Counted from the stretch's first letter, positions 1 through 9,453 are shown. The stretch is DNA of 38,906 nt from an uncultured Porphyromonadaceae bacterium (GCA_902461565.1 CABPYL010000030.1:1-38906); one strand, 5' to 3'. The notes: a model not told the origin generated them from the sequence alone. A program made the numbers and translations.

Positions 1-55
1 AACCGACGACCACGTCCGCTACATCGTCTCCAAAATCAAAGAAGCAATAGCATAA
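1..55 (+). CDS. C-terminal end of an upstream CDS, function not identifiable
   Basis: An open frame enters from the left edge and stops at TAA 53-55, giving 17 visible residues (TDDHVRYIVSKIKEAIA). A strong hairpin terminator follows within about 20 bases, which supports a real gene end. The acidic helix ending resembles the tails of DegT/DnrJ-type sugar aminotransferases, which would fit the neighbouring nucleotide-sugar gene, but 17 residues are too few to assign a family. Confidence 0.5.
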   Translation, partial: TDDHVRYIVSKIKEAIA

Positions 56-76
56 CACGCCATTCGGCGGAACTGA

Positions 77-107
77 AAGGCTGCGATCCAAAGTCGCGGC
101 CTTTTTT
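77..107 (+). terminator. Rho-independent terminator of the upstream gene
   Basis: A 10-bp stem (77-86 with 94-103, one G-U pair) closes a 7-base loop and is followed by a T run at 102-107. It separates the truncated upstream gene from the nucleotide-sugar dehydratase gene. Confidence 0.85.
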
Positions 108-277
108 ATATTTATATGTAATATTTAGGCACGGAATCGTGTAATGGATTTGTGTGTGTTGTCGGCCGGTACTATAAATTCATATTATTTTTCAATGTTG
201 GGATATACTATTTCTCGAATTCTTGCGTTAGTAGTTAAGAAATATTGTATAACCATAAACTTGGTAAATTCGAAATC

Positions 278-2185
278 ATGATACTGTCAAAAATATCGAG
301 ATGGTATTTCTCTAAGAGAGCGCTCCCGCTGTGGGGCATTTTGATGCTTGACTGTATGATAGTCTTGCTGTCGGAATTAGCGGTATATGCTGTAAACAAT
401 GGGCCTGGATTCACATACGCTCATTTCGGTGCCATTTTCGGTGCCTTTGCTTTTTATCTGATATTTTATATTATTGGTTTCCGACTGTTCCATACATATT
501 CGGGAATTATCCGCTATTCTTCGTTCGTGGACTTGCAGCATGTCGGTTTTGCAATGCTTACCGGTCTTGCAATGATTGGAGTGTGCAAATATGGTTTCCA
601 TTCAGATATGTGGCTTTTCCCGATCCGGATGAAAGAACTGATTATATCAGCACTTATCTCTATTGCTCTTATGTGGGCACTTCGAGTAGCGGTCAAATAT
701 CTGTACGATACAATGTCTACCAATATTAATACCAAACCTGTATTTATTTATGGTGTGAAGGAGGGTGGCGTGTCTCTGGCAAAGAGTATCCGCAACTCGC
801 CGCGTCCGGAGTACCATATAGATGGTTTCATTACAGATGGTGATGATATGCAGGGCCGTATGCTTATGGGAGTCAGGGTTTATCCTAATGATGACAATGT
901 GGTAGACATAATGAAATCCCGGGGCGTCAGCACCCTGCTGGTATCTCCTCTGAAGAACGAGAACATCCGCAACAACCAGTCAATGGTCGAACATCTGATA
1001 AAAGCCAATGTCCAGATACTGATGCGGCAGGCTGACAAGGAATGGGACGGCAAGACCGACCTTGACCATACCCAGTTGAAAGAGGTGGATATTGTCGACC
1101 TGTTGCCGCGTGAGAAGATTGAAATCAATCTCAAGACAGTTGCCGATCAGCTTGCCGGAAAGTGTATACTTATAACCGGTGCCGCAGGCAGTATCGGAAG
1201 CGAGATTGTGCGCCAGGTTGCTCAATTCAACCCATCGCACCTTATCCTTATAGACCAAGCTGAGACCCCGCTGCATGATATCCGTCTTATGATGGCTCGT
1301 GAATGGCCAGATCTTCATGCCGAGACCATTGTGAGCGACATAGCCATGCGTCAGCGAATGGAAGAGATTTTCAGCGAATGGAAGCCGGATTATGTTTTCC
1401 ATGCCGCCGCTTACAAGCATGTGCCTATGATGGAGAACAACCCCGGCGAAAGTATCCGCAACAATGTGGAGGGAACACGAATAATTGCCGATCTCGCTGT
1501 GAAATACGGTACCTCGAAATTCGTCATGGTTTCTACCGATAAAGCCGTCAATCCGACAAATGTAATGGGCTGCTCCAAGCGAATATGCGAGATATACGTT
1601 CAGAGCCTCGACAAAGCAATCAAGGATGGCAAAATCGAAGGTAAGACTCAGTTCGTTACCACCCGCTTCGGGAATGTGCTCGGTTCAAACGGATCGGTAA
1701 TTCCGCTGTTCCGCGAGCAGATACGTCATGGAGGTCCCGTTACTGTAACTCATCCCGATATCATCCGCTTCTTCATGCTCATCCCCGAGGCTTGCAAACT
1801 CGTTCTCGAAGCAGGCACTATGGGGCACGGCGGTGAAATATTTGTTTTCGATATGGGTAAACCAGTCAAGATTGTAGATCTTGCCAAACGCATGATCAGT
1901 CTCAGCGGTGCGAAGAATGTCGAAATCAAGTTCACCGGTTTGCGAGATGGCGAAAAACTATACGAAGAGGTACTCAACGCACAGGAAACCACCAAGCCCA
2001 CTTTCCATCCCAAAATCAAGATCGCAACAGTACGCGAATATGACTATTCCGATGTATGCCGCGACATAGACGTTCTGTACGCATCCAGTCTTGAAGACGA
2101 TGATATGACTATCGTTCGCCACATGAAAGAAATCGTTCCCGAGTTCAAATCACGCCACTCGGTTTACGAGGCCCTCGATAAATAA
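278..2185 (+). CDS. Membrane-bound nucleotide-sugar 4,6-dehydratase (CapD/WbpM/FlaA1-like polysaccharide biosynthesis protein)
   Basis: The product is 635 aa. Family knowledge: these enzymes convert UDP-GlcNAc-type sugars to 4-keto-6-deoxy sugars, the first step to rare sugars of capsule, LPS or glycoproteins. The N-terminus has several hydrophobic segments (about residues 15-130), followed by a CoA-binding-like domain. The C-terminal half is an extended short-chain dehydrogenase with the NAD-binding motif GAAGSIG at 301-307 and AAYKHVPMME. It has S419 with M430-GCS-K434, so Met replaces the usual catalytic Tyr, as in the large WbpM-type dehydratases. A TTG start at 245 is possible, but ATG 278 (MILSKISRWYF) puts the first membrane segment in a more usual position. 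The exact sugar product cannot be told from sequence. Confidence 0.92.
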   Translation: MILSKISRWYFSKRALPLWGILMLDCMIVLLSELAVYAVNNGPGFTYAHFGAIFGAFAFYLIFYIIGFRLFHTYSGIIRYSSFVDLQHVGFAMLTGLAMIGVCKYGFHSDMWLFPIRMKELIISALISIALMWALRVAVKYLYDTMSTNINTKPVFIYGVKEGGVSLAKSIRNSPRPEYHIDGFITDGDDMQGRMLMGVRVYPNDDNVVDIMKSRGVSTLLVSPLKNENIRNNQSMVEHLIKANVQILMRQADKEWDGKTDLDHTQLKEVDIVDLLPREKIEINLKTVADQLAGKCILITGAAGSIGSEIVRQVAQFNPSHLILIDQAETPLHDIRLMMAREWPDLHAETIVSDIAMRQRMEEIFSEWKPDYVFHAAAYKHVPMMENNPGESIRNNVEGTRIIADLAVKYGTSKFVMVSTDKAVNPTNVMGCSKRICEIYVQSLDKAIKDGKIEGKTQFVTTRFGNVLGSNGSVIPLFREQIRHGGPVTVTHPDIIRFFMLIPEACKLVLEAGTMGHGGEIFVFDMGKPVKIVDLAKRMISLSGAKNVEIKFTGLRDGEKLYEEVLNAQETTKPTFHPKIKIATVREYDYSDVCRDIDVLYASSLEDDDMTIVRHMKEIVPEFKSRHSVYEALDK

Positions 2186-2213
2186 GCGTAGTAAATAGTT
2201 TTTATGAATACCT

Positions 2214-2253
2214 TTGTGCCGGGAGGATTTTTCTTTCCCGGCACAATTTTTTT
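2214..2253 (+). terminator. Rho-independent terminator after the dehydratase gene
   Basis: An 11-bp perfect stem (TTGTGCCGGGA at 2214-2224 with its complement at 2236-2246) is followed by a run of seven T. It isolates the dehydratase gene from the lipoprotein gene downstream. Confidence 0.92.
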
Positions 2254-2334
2254 ATGTATGATATTGTTTGGCATGCGAGGTAAAATGCGGTCTGTTAAAA
2301 AAAATTAAATACTGCGATTCTGGCAGAATTTTAT

Positions 2335-2365
2335 TTTGTCGTACGTAAATTTTAACATACTTTTG
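2335..2365 (+). promoter_or_regulatory. Bacteroidota-type promoter for the fimbrillin-like gene
   Basis: TTTG at 2335-2338, a 19-base spacer and TACTTTTG at 2358-2365 match the Bacteroidota sigma-ABfr pattern TTTG-N19-TAnnTTTG. It lies 63 bases upstream of ATG 2429 in an A/T-rich intergenic region, which implies a leader of about 55-60 bases. Confidence 0.75.
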
Positions 2366-2428
2366 ATAAACCACAAATATTGAGTTTGCAATTAATAACT
2401 ATCCGAACATAAATTCAATCATAATATC

Positions 2429-4023
2429 ATGAAAATTAGAACCTTGCATTATGCAATGCTATTACTCGCGCTTGTTGTCGCCGGCTGCGCTTCAACAGTT
2501 GACGAGCCGATTGTAAAGGGTGGCGATGTTACGCTGACAGTAAGCACCCTGCGCCTCAGAGCCGTGCCGACATTACTGTTCCGGCCGGATACTCGATGAA
2601 ATGCGTGCTTCAGTTGCTTGATGAAAACGGCAATAAAGCACTGAACCAAAAGATAGTAGATGTAGTTAATGGTACTGCTTCGTTCACAATCACTTCCGCA
2701 GAACGTGCAAAAGCGAAAAAGGCTCTGTTATGGGCTCACTATGTAAAGAACAATAGTAGTGTATATAATACGTCTGATTTAAAGGCTGTTACTTATAATA
2801 CCACGAATTTCGACATGACGGATGCCGCCCTTATGGCAGCAATGGATGCTTTCTGCGGTAAAGTTGAGTCGCTCGACGATGATGCCAATGTTACTTTGAT
2901 ACGTCCCTTTGCGAATGTTCGTTTTACTGCAAAGAATCCTGAGGTTTGTGCATTGGCCAGAAATCTGGAGGTTACGTATACAGCGCCTGCGTCGTACAGC
3001 GTTCTCAGCGGTACCACTACCACAACATCTGCAATAACGCTGAGCAACAGCAATTTCAAAAGTACAGATGCTCCCTGGTTCAGTACGTTCGTATTCGCTC
3101 CGTCCGGAACTACATATCTTGGGAGCGACATAAAGTTGGCGTTGTCAAGCGGATTGAAGCAGACTATAACATTACCGGGTAATTCTATTCCATTGGATGC
3201 TAACAAGCAGATTAATGTTTCGGCAACAATTGGCGGATCAATGTCTGAATTGGATAATATAACCATATCAGTATCAATAAATCCCGATTTTAACGGAACT
3301 ACTTCGTCGAATCCTTCTACCGATGATCCGGTTACACCTGTTGTTCCGGACACACCTATCGATGATCCTGCAGGATTTGCAGTCGGCGCTTATATAAATG
3401 CCAATGGTGAGGCTGTGAGTTCAAAGGATAATGCAGTAGCGATAGTATTCCATGCCGGAGCGCTTGGCAGCGACAATGGCGAGAAATATGGTGATGCAAA
3501 CAAGACTATCAAAGGTTATGCGGTAGCACTTGATAATGTATCTGATACTCCTAAGAGTGTAGAGCTTAGTGCCGGAGGTCCCCAGACTAACTATAATGAT
3601 AAGACAGCCAAGGTCTGCTCCGATAAAGTTCTGGATGTTTTAAGAGATGCTGAATTGGGAAAAGCCTATACTGAGTACGTGAACTCCCATGCTGTAACAT
3701 CTGAAAATACAAGCGGCTGGCTGATACCTGATTATGAGCAACTGTCTACATGGCTTAATATGCTGTATTCGTTTGCCGGCGGAACAAGCTATACCGGATC
3801 TTCGGAATTCAGAGCAATATTTAGCCAAAATAATATTTTCGGTTCTGACGCGAGCAAGTCTGTGGCATTCGTTTCGCGGACTATCCCGGAGAATGAAATT
3901 CTAAAAACTGTTGTGCTGACTCCTGGAAATCCTGCTCCGACACTTACAGCATCAACTACAGAGAAACTATGGGAGAGTCAGGAAACGTTCCACATCCGCC
4001 CTATAATTGTAATTTTTGAATAA
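2429..4023 (+). pseudogene. Fimbrillin-like (Mfa/FimA-type) surface lipoprotein, broken by a one-base frameshift
   Basis: ATG 2429 opens a frame with a lipoprotein signal peptide (lipobox VAGC, Cys at residue 20), but this frame ends at TGA 2597-2599. The protein continues in the -1 frame from about 2548 to TAA 4023. Adding one C to the CCC run at 2547-2549 restores a continuous 531-aa protein reading VSTPAPQSRADITVPAGYSM across the junction. The N-terminal half has the look of fimbrillin-like or DUF6562-type Bacteroidota proteins. A Thr/Pro/Asp-rich linker lies near 3300-3365, and the C-terminal domain contains a GWLIPDYEQL segment. Such proteins are pilus or surface adhesin subunits anchored as lipoproteins. 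The promoter and terminator are intact. It may be a real pseudogene or a sequencing indel; a start at ATG 2596 would leave no export signal. Confidence 0.75.
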
Positions 4024-4058
4024 AATTATAACAGTTTAAAAGACCTGTAAGAAAATAT

Positions 4059-4097
4059 GGCTGTGTCGTAATCAATTTTTACGGCACAGCCTCTTTT
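4059..4097 (+). terminator. Rho-independent terminator after the fimbrillin-like gene
   Basis: A 13-bp stem (GGCTGTGTCGTAA at 4059-4071 with 4079-4091, one G-U pair) is followed by TCTTTT. Confidence 0.9.
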
Positions 4098-4163
4098 ATG
4101 CAGGTGTAGTTGACTTAACAGAAACCGATTATCATCACAGATAAACCTTCCATAGTGATTCTT

Positions 4164-4194
4164 TTTGCAGAGTGCGCGAAAATGGTTAACTTTG
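4164..4194 (+). promoter_or_regulatory. Bacteroidota-type promoter for fabG
   Basis: TTTG at 4164-4167, a 19-base spacer and TAACTTTG at 4187-4194 match the consensus exactly. The predicted transcript starts about 25 bases before ATG 4226. Confidence 0.8.
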
Positions 4195-4225
4195 CGGTGG
4201 ATTTAAACCGAGAAATTTTAGAATT

Positions 4226-4972
4226 ATGAAATTACTTGAAGGAAAAACGGCGCTGATAACAGGCGCTGCCCGCGGCATCGGCAAGGCCCTTGCCTTACGT
4301 TTTGCCGCCGAAGGCGCCAACATCGCTTTCACCGATCTTGTCATTGACGAAAACGGCAAAGCCACCGAGGCTGAGATTGCCGCCCTCGGTGTACAGGTGA
4401 AAGGCTATGCTTCCAACGCCGCCGATTTCAACCAGACTAAAGAAGTTGTTGCCGAAGTGCTTAAAGATTTCGGCCGCATCGATATTCTTGTTAACAACGC
4501 AGGTATCACCAAAGACGGTCTGATGATGCGTATGACCGAGGCACAGTGGGATGCAGTTATCGCTGTAAACCTCAAGAGCGCTTTCAATTTCATCAACGCC
4601 GTGCTCCCTATAATGCTGCGTCAGCGTGGCGGTTCCATCATCAACATGGCTTCCGTTGTAGGTGTTCACGGCAATGCCGGTCAGGCAAACTACGCCGCTT
4701 CCAAGGCCGGTCTGATTGCTCTGGCAAAGAGCATCGCCCAGGAAGTAGGCTCGCGCGGTATCCGTGCCAACGCCATCGCTCCCGGTTTCATCGAAACTGC
4801 CATGACCGCCCAGCTTCCCGACGCCGTGCGTGAGGAATGGATCAAAAAAATCCCCCTGCGCCGTGGTGGCAAGGTAGAGGATATCGCCGATGTGGCAACT
4901 TTCCTCGCTTCCGATATGTCGTCCTACGTCTCCGGTCAGGTTATCCAGGTGGACGGCGGCATGAATATGTAA
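4226..4972 (+). CDS. fabG: 3-oxoacyl-[acyl-carrier-protein] reductase
   Basis: The product is 248 aa, the usual length for FabG. It catalyses the NADPH-dependent reduction of 3-oxoacyl-ACP in cytoplasmic type II fatty acid synthesis. Visible features are the cofactor motif TGAARGIG at residues 12-19, NNAG near residue 90, and the catalytic set S143, Y156 and K160 (YAASK). The C-terminus ends with the usual VSGQVIQVDGG. It has its own consensus promoter and is closed by a terminator, so it appears to be monocistronic. Other short-chain dehydrogenases share the fold, but the FabG-type spacing and overall similarity make this assignment firm. Confidence 0.93.
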   Translation: MKLLEGKTALITGAARGIGKALALRFAAEGANIAFTDLVIDENGKATEAEIAALGVQVKGYASNAADFNQTKEVVAEVLKDFGRIDILVNNAGITKDGLMMRMTEAQWDAVIAVNLKSAFNFINAVLPIMLRQRGGSIINMASVVGVHGNAGQANYAASKAGLIALAKSIAQEVGSRGIRANAIAPGFIETAMTAQLPDAVREEWIKKIPLRRGGKVEDIADVATFLASDMSSYVSGQVIQVDGGMNM

Positions 4973-4994
4973 TAACCCCATCCTCATATAATAG

Positions 4995-5030
4995 TTGCCG
5001 GGTTGGATAAACCTGCCCGGCAATATTTTT
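4995..5030 (+). terminator. Rho-independent terminator after fabG
   Basis: Stem TTGCCGGG (4995-5002) pairs with CCCGGCAA (5016-5023) and is followed by TATTTTT. It overlaps an in-frame TTG at 5003, and so argues against that codon being the lptD start. Confidence 0.85.
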
Positions 5031-5053
5031 CCAATACTCCTCGCTTTTCCGCT

Positions 5054-7825
5054 TTGAGAGCGCTACTTCTTTACATTTTTCTTTTCGTGACGGCAGTTAT
5101 GCTGGCACTTGTGAGTGATGTCGTGCCCGACGGTGTCGGTTTCGATACTCCTGTTGTGCCGGAACTTCAGAGGGATTCAGCTCCGGCGGAAGGAGCTCCG
5201 GCTCCTGTGGTTCTGCCGGCTGTACTTGCCTCCGACAGTCTTTCCGACTCGATATTGGTTGTCCCGGCCGACAGCTCGCGTCTCCCTGCCCGAAAGTCAA
5301 GAATTGTGTATGTGAAAACCGATCTTGATGCACCCGTCGATTTCTCGGCCGCCGATTCGATGCTGATTATACGCCGCGATTCGGCCTTCATGTACGGCGA
5401 CGGTTCGGTGAAATACGGCGACATCCAGCTCGACGCGGCCGAGATTCAGATGGACCTGAAGGACAATACTGTCTATGCTGTCGGCCGTCAGGATTCCGAC
5501 ATGCTTATAGGCAAGCCGGTATTTACCGAGAATGGTACCGAGTACGAGGCCAAGACGATGCGTTATAACTTCAAGTCGCAGAAGGGCTATATCACCAATG
5601 TTATTACGCAGCAGGGCGAGGGGTATCTTACCGGCGGTACAGCAAAGAAAGACATTGACAACGATTTCTATATCCGTAACGGCCGCTACACGACATGCGA
5701 CAACCACGAACATCCGCACTTCTACTTCCAGCTTACCAAAGCCAAGGTGCGTCCGGGCAAAAATGTGGTTACCGGACCTGCGTATATGGTGCTGGCCGGA
5801 CTGCCGCTGCCGTTGGCAGTGCCTTTCGGCTATTTCCCTTTCACGGATAAATATGCCTCCGGTATCATAGTACCGACGTTTGGCGACGATTACAACCGTG
5901 GTTTCTATCTTAGCGACGGTGGCTATTATTTTGCCATCAACGACAACATCGACCTCGCGCTCACCGGCGAGGTTTATACAAAAGGCAGCTGGGGCCTTCG
6001 TGCCACTTCAACATACGCCAAGCGATACAAGTTCTCTGGCAACTTCAACCTTAGCTACCTTAAAACTATTACGGGCGAAAAGGGTTCGCCTGACTATTCT
6101 ACCCAGACCAACTTCCAGGTTGTGTGGAGCCATTCGCAGGATGCCAAAGCTAATCCGAACATGAACCTGTCGGCCAGTGTGAACTTCGCAACATCCGGCT
6201 ACTCGCGTAACGACCTGAATTCGTACTATAACTCCTCTTTCACGGAGAATACAAAAAGCTCCACAATCAACATGACGTACCGTTTCCCCGGTACCAAATG
6301 GAGCCTTTCCACAACATTCAACATTAACCAGCGTACGCAGGACTCCACACTCTCTATCTCTTTCCCCAACGTTACCGCAACACTCTCGCAGTTATACCCG
6401 TTCAAGCGCAAGAAAGCAATAGGCGCGCAGAAGTGGTATGAGAAAATAAAGCTTTCCTATACCGGTCTGTTGCAGAATTCGCTCACGGCCAAGCAGAATG
6501 TGTTTTTCCAGAAAAGCCTTATCAAGGACTGGCGTAATGGCATGAGCCACCGTGTGCCTGTGTCGGCTACATTCAATATTTTCAACGTTATCAATGTAAC
6601 GCCGTCGCTTAATTTCAACGACCGAATGTATACCACCAAAGTCAACCGTTCCTGGGATCAGGAGCGTGGTGTGGAGCAGATGGATACCACTTATGGCTTC
6701 TACAACGTGTGGGATTTTTCGGCGAGCGTGTCGATGGATACCAAGATGTATCTCTTTTTCCAGCCGTTGGGGTTCTTAGGCAAGAAGGTGAAGATGATTC
6801 GCCATGTTCTCACGCCCTCGATATCGTTCAGCGGTGCGCCCGACTTTGGTTCTTCGTTCTTCGGATACTACGGGCAGTACAGCTATGTGGACAGCCGCGG
6901 CGCACAGCAGGTGCGCAAGTACAGCAAGTTCCCAAACGCGCTTTTCGGCGTGCCGTCGCAGGGTAAGAATGGCTCGATATCCCTAAGCTTGTCCAACAAT
7001 CTGGAAATGAAAGTAAAGAGCGACAATGATTCCGTCGGCGACAAGAAAATATCGCTTATCGAGAACCTGAACATCAGCCAGAGCTATAATATCGCCGCCG
7101 ACTCGCTGCGTTTCAGCGACATCAGTACTTCCATACTTCTGCGTCTCACCAAGGGCTTCAATCTCAACCTCTCGGCTACGTGGGACCCCTATATGTACGC
7201 CCTCAACGAAGCCGGTAACCCCGTAAAAGTAGATCGTTTGCGTATCGCTCACGGTAAAGGCTTCGGACGCCTGATGCGTACGGGAACGTCGTTCAGCTAC
7301 ACGTTCAATAACGATACTTTCAAAAAGAAAAACAAAAATAACGATAACAGGAACAACGATAACAACAATCCGCCCGAAAGCGGCGCCCAAAACGATCGCG
7401 ACCGTCAGGACCGGATGGACGACCATAACGGTATGAACATGAACCCTGATGGATACGTGAAGTGGTCGGTACCGTGGAGCCTTACGTTGAACTATTCAGT
7501 AAACTACGGCTACGGTGCTTTCAATAAGGAAAAGCTGGAATATGACGGGCGTATAACGCAGAATCTCTCGTTCTCGGGTAACATACAGCCTACACCTAAC
7601 TGGAATTTTTCGTTCTCGGCGTCTTATAATTTCGATACCCACAAACTCGCGTATATGAACTGCAACATATCGCGCGACATGCACTGCTTCCAGATGCGTG
7701 CAAGTTTCGTACCCGTTGGACCGTACAAGAGTTATAACTTCCACATTTCCGTGAAGTCGTCGCTGCTTTCAGATCTCAAATATGACAAACGGTCCTCACG
7801 CAGCAACGGTATAGACTGGTATTGA
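5054..7825 (+). CDS. lptD: LPS assembly outer-membrane protein LptD (OstA-like domain plus beta-barrel)
   Basis: The product is about 923 aa from TTG 5054. LptD inserts lipopolysaccharide into the outer leaflet. The frame is open from 5003, but TTG 5003 lies in the loop of the fabG terminator. TTG 5054 gives a clean hydrophobic signal (MRALLLYIFLFVTAVMLALV); ATG 5099 would cut most of it away. After a Pro/Ala/Ser-rich linker comes an OstA/LptA-like jelly-roll region (about residues 110-250, with MYGDGSVKYGDIQLDAAEIQ and a CDNHEHPHFYF segment). The rest is a long beta-barrel rich in alternating aromatic strands. An Asn/Asp/Lys-rich low-complexity insert near 7320-7440 is probably a surface loop. 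The final strands run to the stop. The gene converges on the MATE gene with only 7 bases between stops. Confidence 0.85.
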   Translation: MRALLLYIFLFVTAVMLALVSDVVPDGVGFDTPVVPELQRDSAPAEGAPAPVVLPAVLASDSLSDSILVVPADSSRLPARKSRIVYVKTDLDAPVDFSAADSMLIIRRDSAFMYGDGSVKYGDIQLDAAEIQMDLKDNTVYAVGRQDSDMLIGKPVFTENGTEYEAKTMRYNFKSQKGYITNVITQQGEGYLTGGTAKKDIDNDFYIRNGRYTTCDNHEHPHFYFQLTKAKVRPGKNVVTGPAYMVLAGLPLPLAVPFGYFPFTDKYASGIIVPTFGDDYNRGFYLSDGGYYFAINDNIDLALTGEVYTKGSWGLRATSTYAKRYKFSGNFNLSYLKTITGEKGSPDYSTQTNFQVVWSHSQDAKANPNMNLSASVNFATSGYSRNDLNSYYNSSFTENTKSSTINMTYRFPGTKWSLSTTFNINQRTQDSTLSISFPNVTATLSQLYPFKRKKAIGAQKWYEKIKLSYTGLLQNSLTAKQNVFFQKSLIKDWRNGMSHRVPVSATFNIFNVINVTPSLNFNDRMYTTKVNRSWDQERGVEQMDTTYGFYNVWDFSASVSMDTKMYLFFQPLGFLGKKVKMIRHVLTPSISFSGAPDFGSSFFGYYGQYSYVDSRGAQQVRKYSKFPNALFGVPSQGKNGSISLSLSNNLEMKVKSDNDSVGDKKISLIENLNISQSYNIAADSLRFSDISTSILLRLTKGFNLNLSATWDPYMYALNEAGNPVKVDRLRIAHGKGFGRLMRTGTSFSYTFNNDTFKKKNKNNDNRNNDNNNPPESGAQNDRDRQDRMDDHNGMNMNPDGYVKWSVPWSLTLNYSVNYGYGAFNKEKLEYDGRITQNLSFSGNIQPTPNWNFSFSASYNFDTHKLAYMNCNISRDMHCFQMRASFVPVGPYKSYNFHISVKSSLLSDLKYDKRSSRSNGIDWY

Positions 7826-7832
7826 TACCGTC

Positions 7833-9275
7833 TTACTCCGCTTCCGGGAATGTGTCGGGCTGTGCCGGCGTGCGGTCGGGTTTAAGCCATTTGCCCCAAT
7901 ATAGGCGCCCGAGGAATATCAGGCCTCGGAAGGTGAGTTCTATGCACATTGCAATCCATACGCCGCGTAATCCCATTGTCGGTGCCATAATTGCTGCAAG
8001 AGGTATGCGGATAAGCCAGATGCTGCCGAAGTTCATCGAGGCCGGCAGCATGGTATCTCCTACACCGACGAAAGCTCCGTATGCCACAATCGAAGCAGCA
8101 TACATCGGCTCGGCCCAAGCCTCGATGCGCAGGATTTCTGCTCCAAGGTCTACAATGGCATCCACCGGCGACATTATTTCCATCATCCATCTGGCGCATA
8201 CAAACATGGCTATGCCCATAACGCTCATAACAGCTATTCCTACGCCTGTCGTGAGCCATGCGAAACGGCGCACCAAGTTGTAGCGGCGTGCCCCGTAGCA
8301 TTGTCCGCACAGGGTGGTGGCGGCCTCGCCTATACCGAAACCGGGCATGTAGCACAGACTTTCGGCGGTTACCGCAAAGGCATTCGCCGCTATGGCAACC
8401 ACGCCGAGCGGCGCCACAATAACGGTTATAGTAATTTGCGCACCGCAGAAAATGATGTGTTCCAGCGTCATTGGCACGGCGATGTGCGAAGCCCGTTTCA
8501 ATACCTGGAGGGTAGGGCGGTAGCTCTTGCGTGCTTCCTCACCGTACAGACACAGGTCGGGCTGGCGCCGGCATACCCAGTACATTACTGCTGCTGCGCA
8601 CAGACATTCGGCTGCCACTGTGCCCAATGCGGCGCCGAGTACGCCGAGACCCGCCCCGGGCAAGTGCATGTGCACGCCTAAGATACAGAGGTCGTGCGAT
8701 GGAAATATGAGGAAGAAATTGAATATGACGTCGAGCAGACACATGCCTATGTTAAGCAGCGCCGGCACTTTCATGTTGCCCGCGCAGCGCAGCATTCCGC
8801 CTGCAAGATAGTTCATGGCAAGAACAGGCATTGCCGATACAAAAACTAAGAAATAAACCGTCGCCTGCGGGGCAATATCCTCTGAGCCGCCGAGCCATAG
8901 CGGCAGCTTCCAGGCCAGCGATATGCCCAGCAGTGCGATTATTGCTCCGGCTATAGCGCAGGCCACGATTCCCTGACGCAGAACTGCCCGCGCGCTGTTT
9001 TGGTCGCCCGCGCCAAGCCTGTGGGCTACTTGTACCGAAAAGCCCATTGTTATTGTGGATGTTATGCCCCACGCCATCCAAAGGCTGCTGTTCATCAGGC
9101 CCACAGAGGCAGAAGCGTCAGCGCCGAGATGTCCAACCATAGACGCGTCGATATATTGCATCATGATTGTGGACAGCTGGGCGATGATAGCCGGCACCGA
9201 TAGCTTGGCCGTGAGGGCAAGCTGCTGCCGGAATGATATGTGTTCGCCGAGGCGTATTTGTGATATGTCTGCCAT
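7833..9275 (-). CDS. MATE family multidrug/cation antiporter
   Basis: The product is 480 aa, typical of MATE exporters (about 12 membrane helices in two six-helix halves). Family members export cationic drugs or metabolites using a Na+ or H+ gradient across the inner membrane. Visible hallmarks are the N-terminal segment PAIIAQLSTIMMQYIDASMVGHLG, here spanning residues 28-51, and VAHRLGAGDQNSAR after helix 2. A second-half counterpart, IGEAATTLCGQCYGA, is followed by many hydrophobic segments. The start is ATG 9273-9275. A possible -7 box (TAATTTTG on the minus strand, 9284-9291) lies very close to the start, which would give a very short leader. The substrate cannot be predicted. Confidence 0.93.
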   Translation of the reverse strand: MADISQIRLGEHISFRQQLALTAKLSVPAIIAQLSTIMMQYIDASMVGHLGADASASVGLMNSSLWMAWGITSTITMGFSVQVAHRLGAGDQNSARAVLRQGIVACAIAGAIIALLGISLAWKLPLWLGGSEDIAPQATVYFLVFVSAMPVLAMNYLAGGMLRCAGNMKVPALLNIGMCLLDVIFNFFLIFPSHDLCILGVHMHLPGAGLGVLGAALGTVAAECLCAAAVMYWVCRRQPDLCLYGEEARKSYRPTLQVLKRASHIAVPMTLEHIIFCGAQITITVIVAPLGVVAIAANAFAVTAESLCYMPGFGIGEAATTLCGQCYGARRYNLVRRFAWLTTGVGIAVMSVMGIAMFVCARWMMEIMSPVDAIVDLGAEILRIEAWAEPMYAASIVAYGAFVGVGDTMLPASMNFGSIWLIRIPLAAIMAPTMGLRGVWIAMCIELTFRGLIFLGRLYWGKWLKPDRTPAQPDTFPEAE

Positions 9276-9422
9276 TGCGTCTGCAAAATTAGCTAAAATC
9301 GCTCAAACTGCGAATATGTCGCGTTATTCGACTTGCAAGCCGAATGAAAGAACGCTTCCGCAGTATTTATTCCAGTGTTTGAAAAAATCGGGGTCGCGTG
9401 GTGATATTTGGCGGATTTGTCG

Positions 9423-9430
9423 TACCTTTG
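9423..9430 (+). promoter_or_regulatory. Putative -7 box for valS
   Basis: TACCTTTG fits the Bacteroidota -7 pattern TAnnTTTG and lies 23 bases before ATG 9454. No good TTTG is seen at the expected 19-21 base spacing, so only the -7 element is claimed. Confidence 0.55.
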
Positions 9431-9453
9431 CACTTTGAAAAAACACAACAGCA

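Noticed and set aside
2540..2560. Programmed -1 frameshifting in the fimbrillin-like gene
   Set aside because: The site has no X XXY YYZ slippery heptamer and no downstream pseudoknot is evident; a missing C is simpler.
4295..5023. 242-codon frame antisense to fabG
   Set aside because: Shadow of fabG: no domain, and it crosses the fabG terminator.
7805..7835. Short palindrome at the lptD/MATE convergent ends as a terminator
   Set aside because: The stem is short with a bulge and no T run follows, so it is not convincing.
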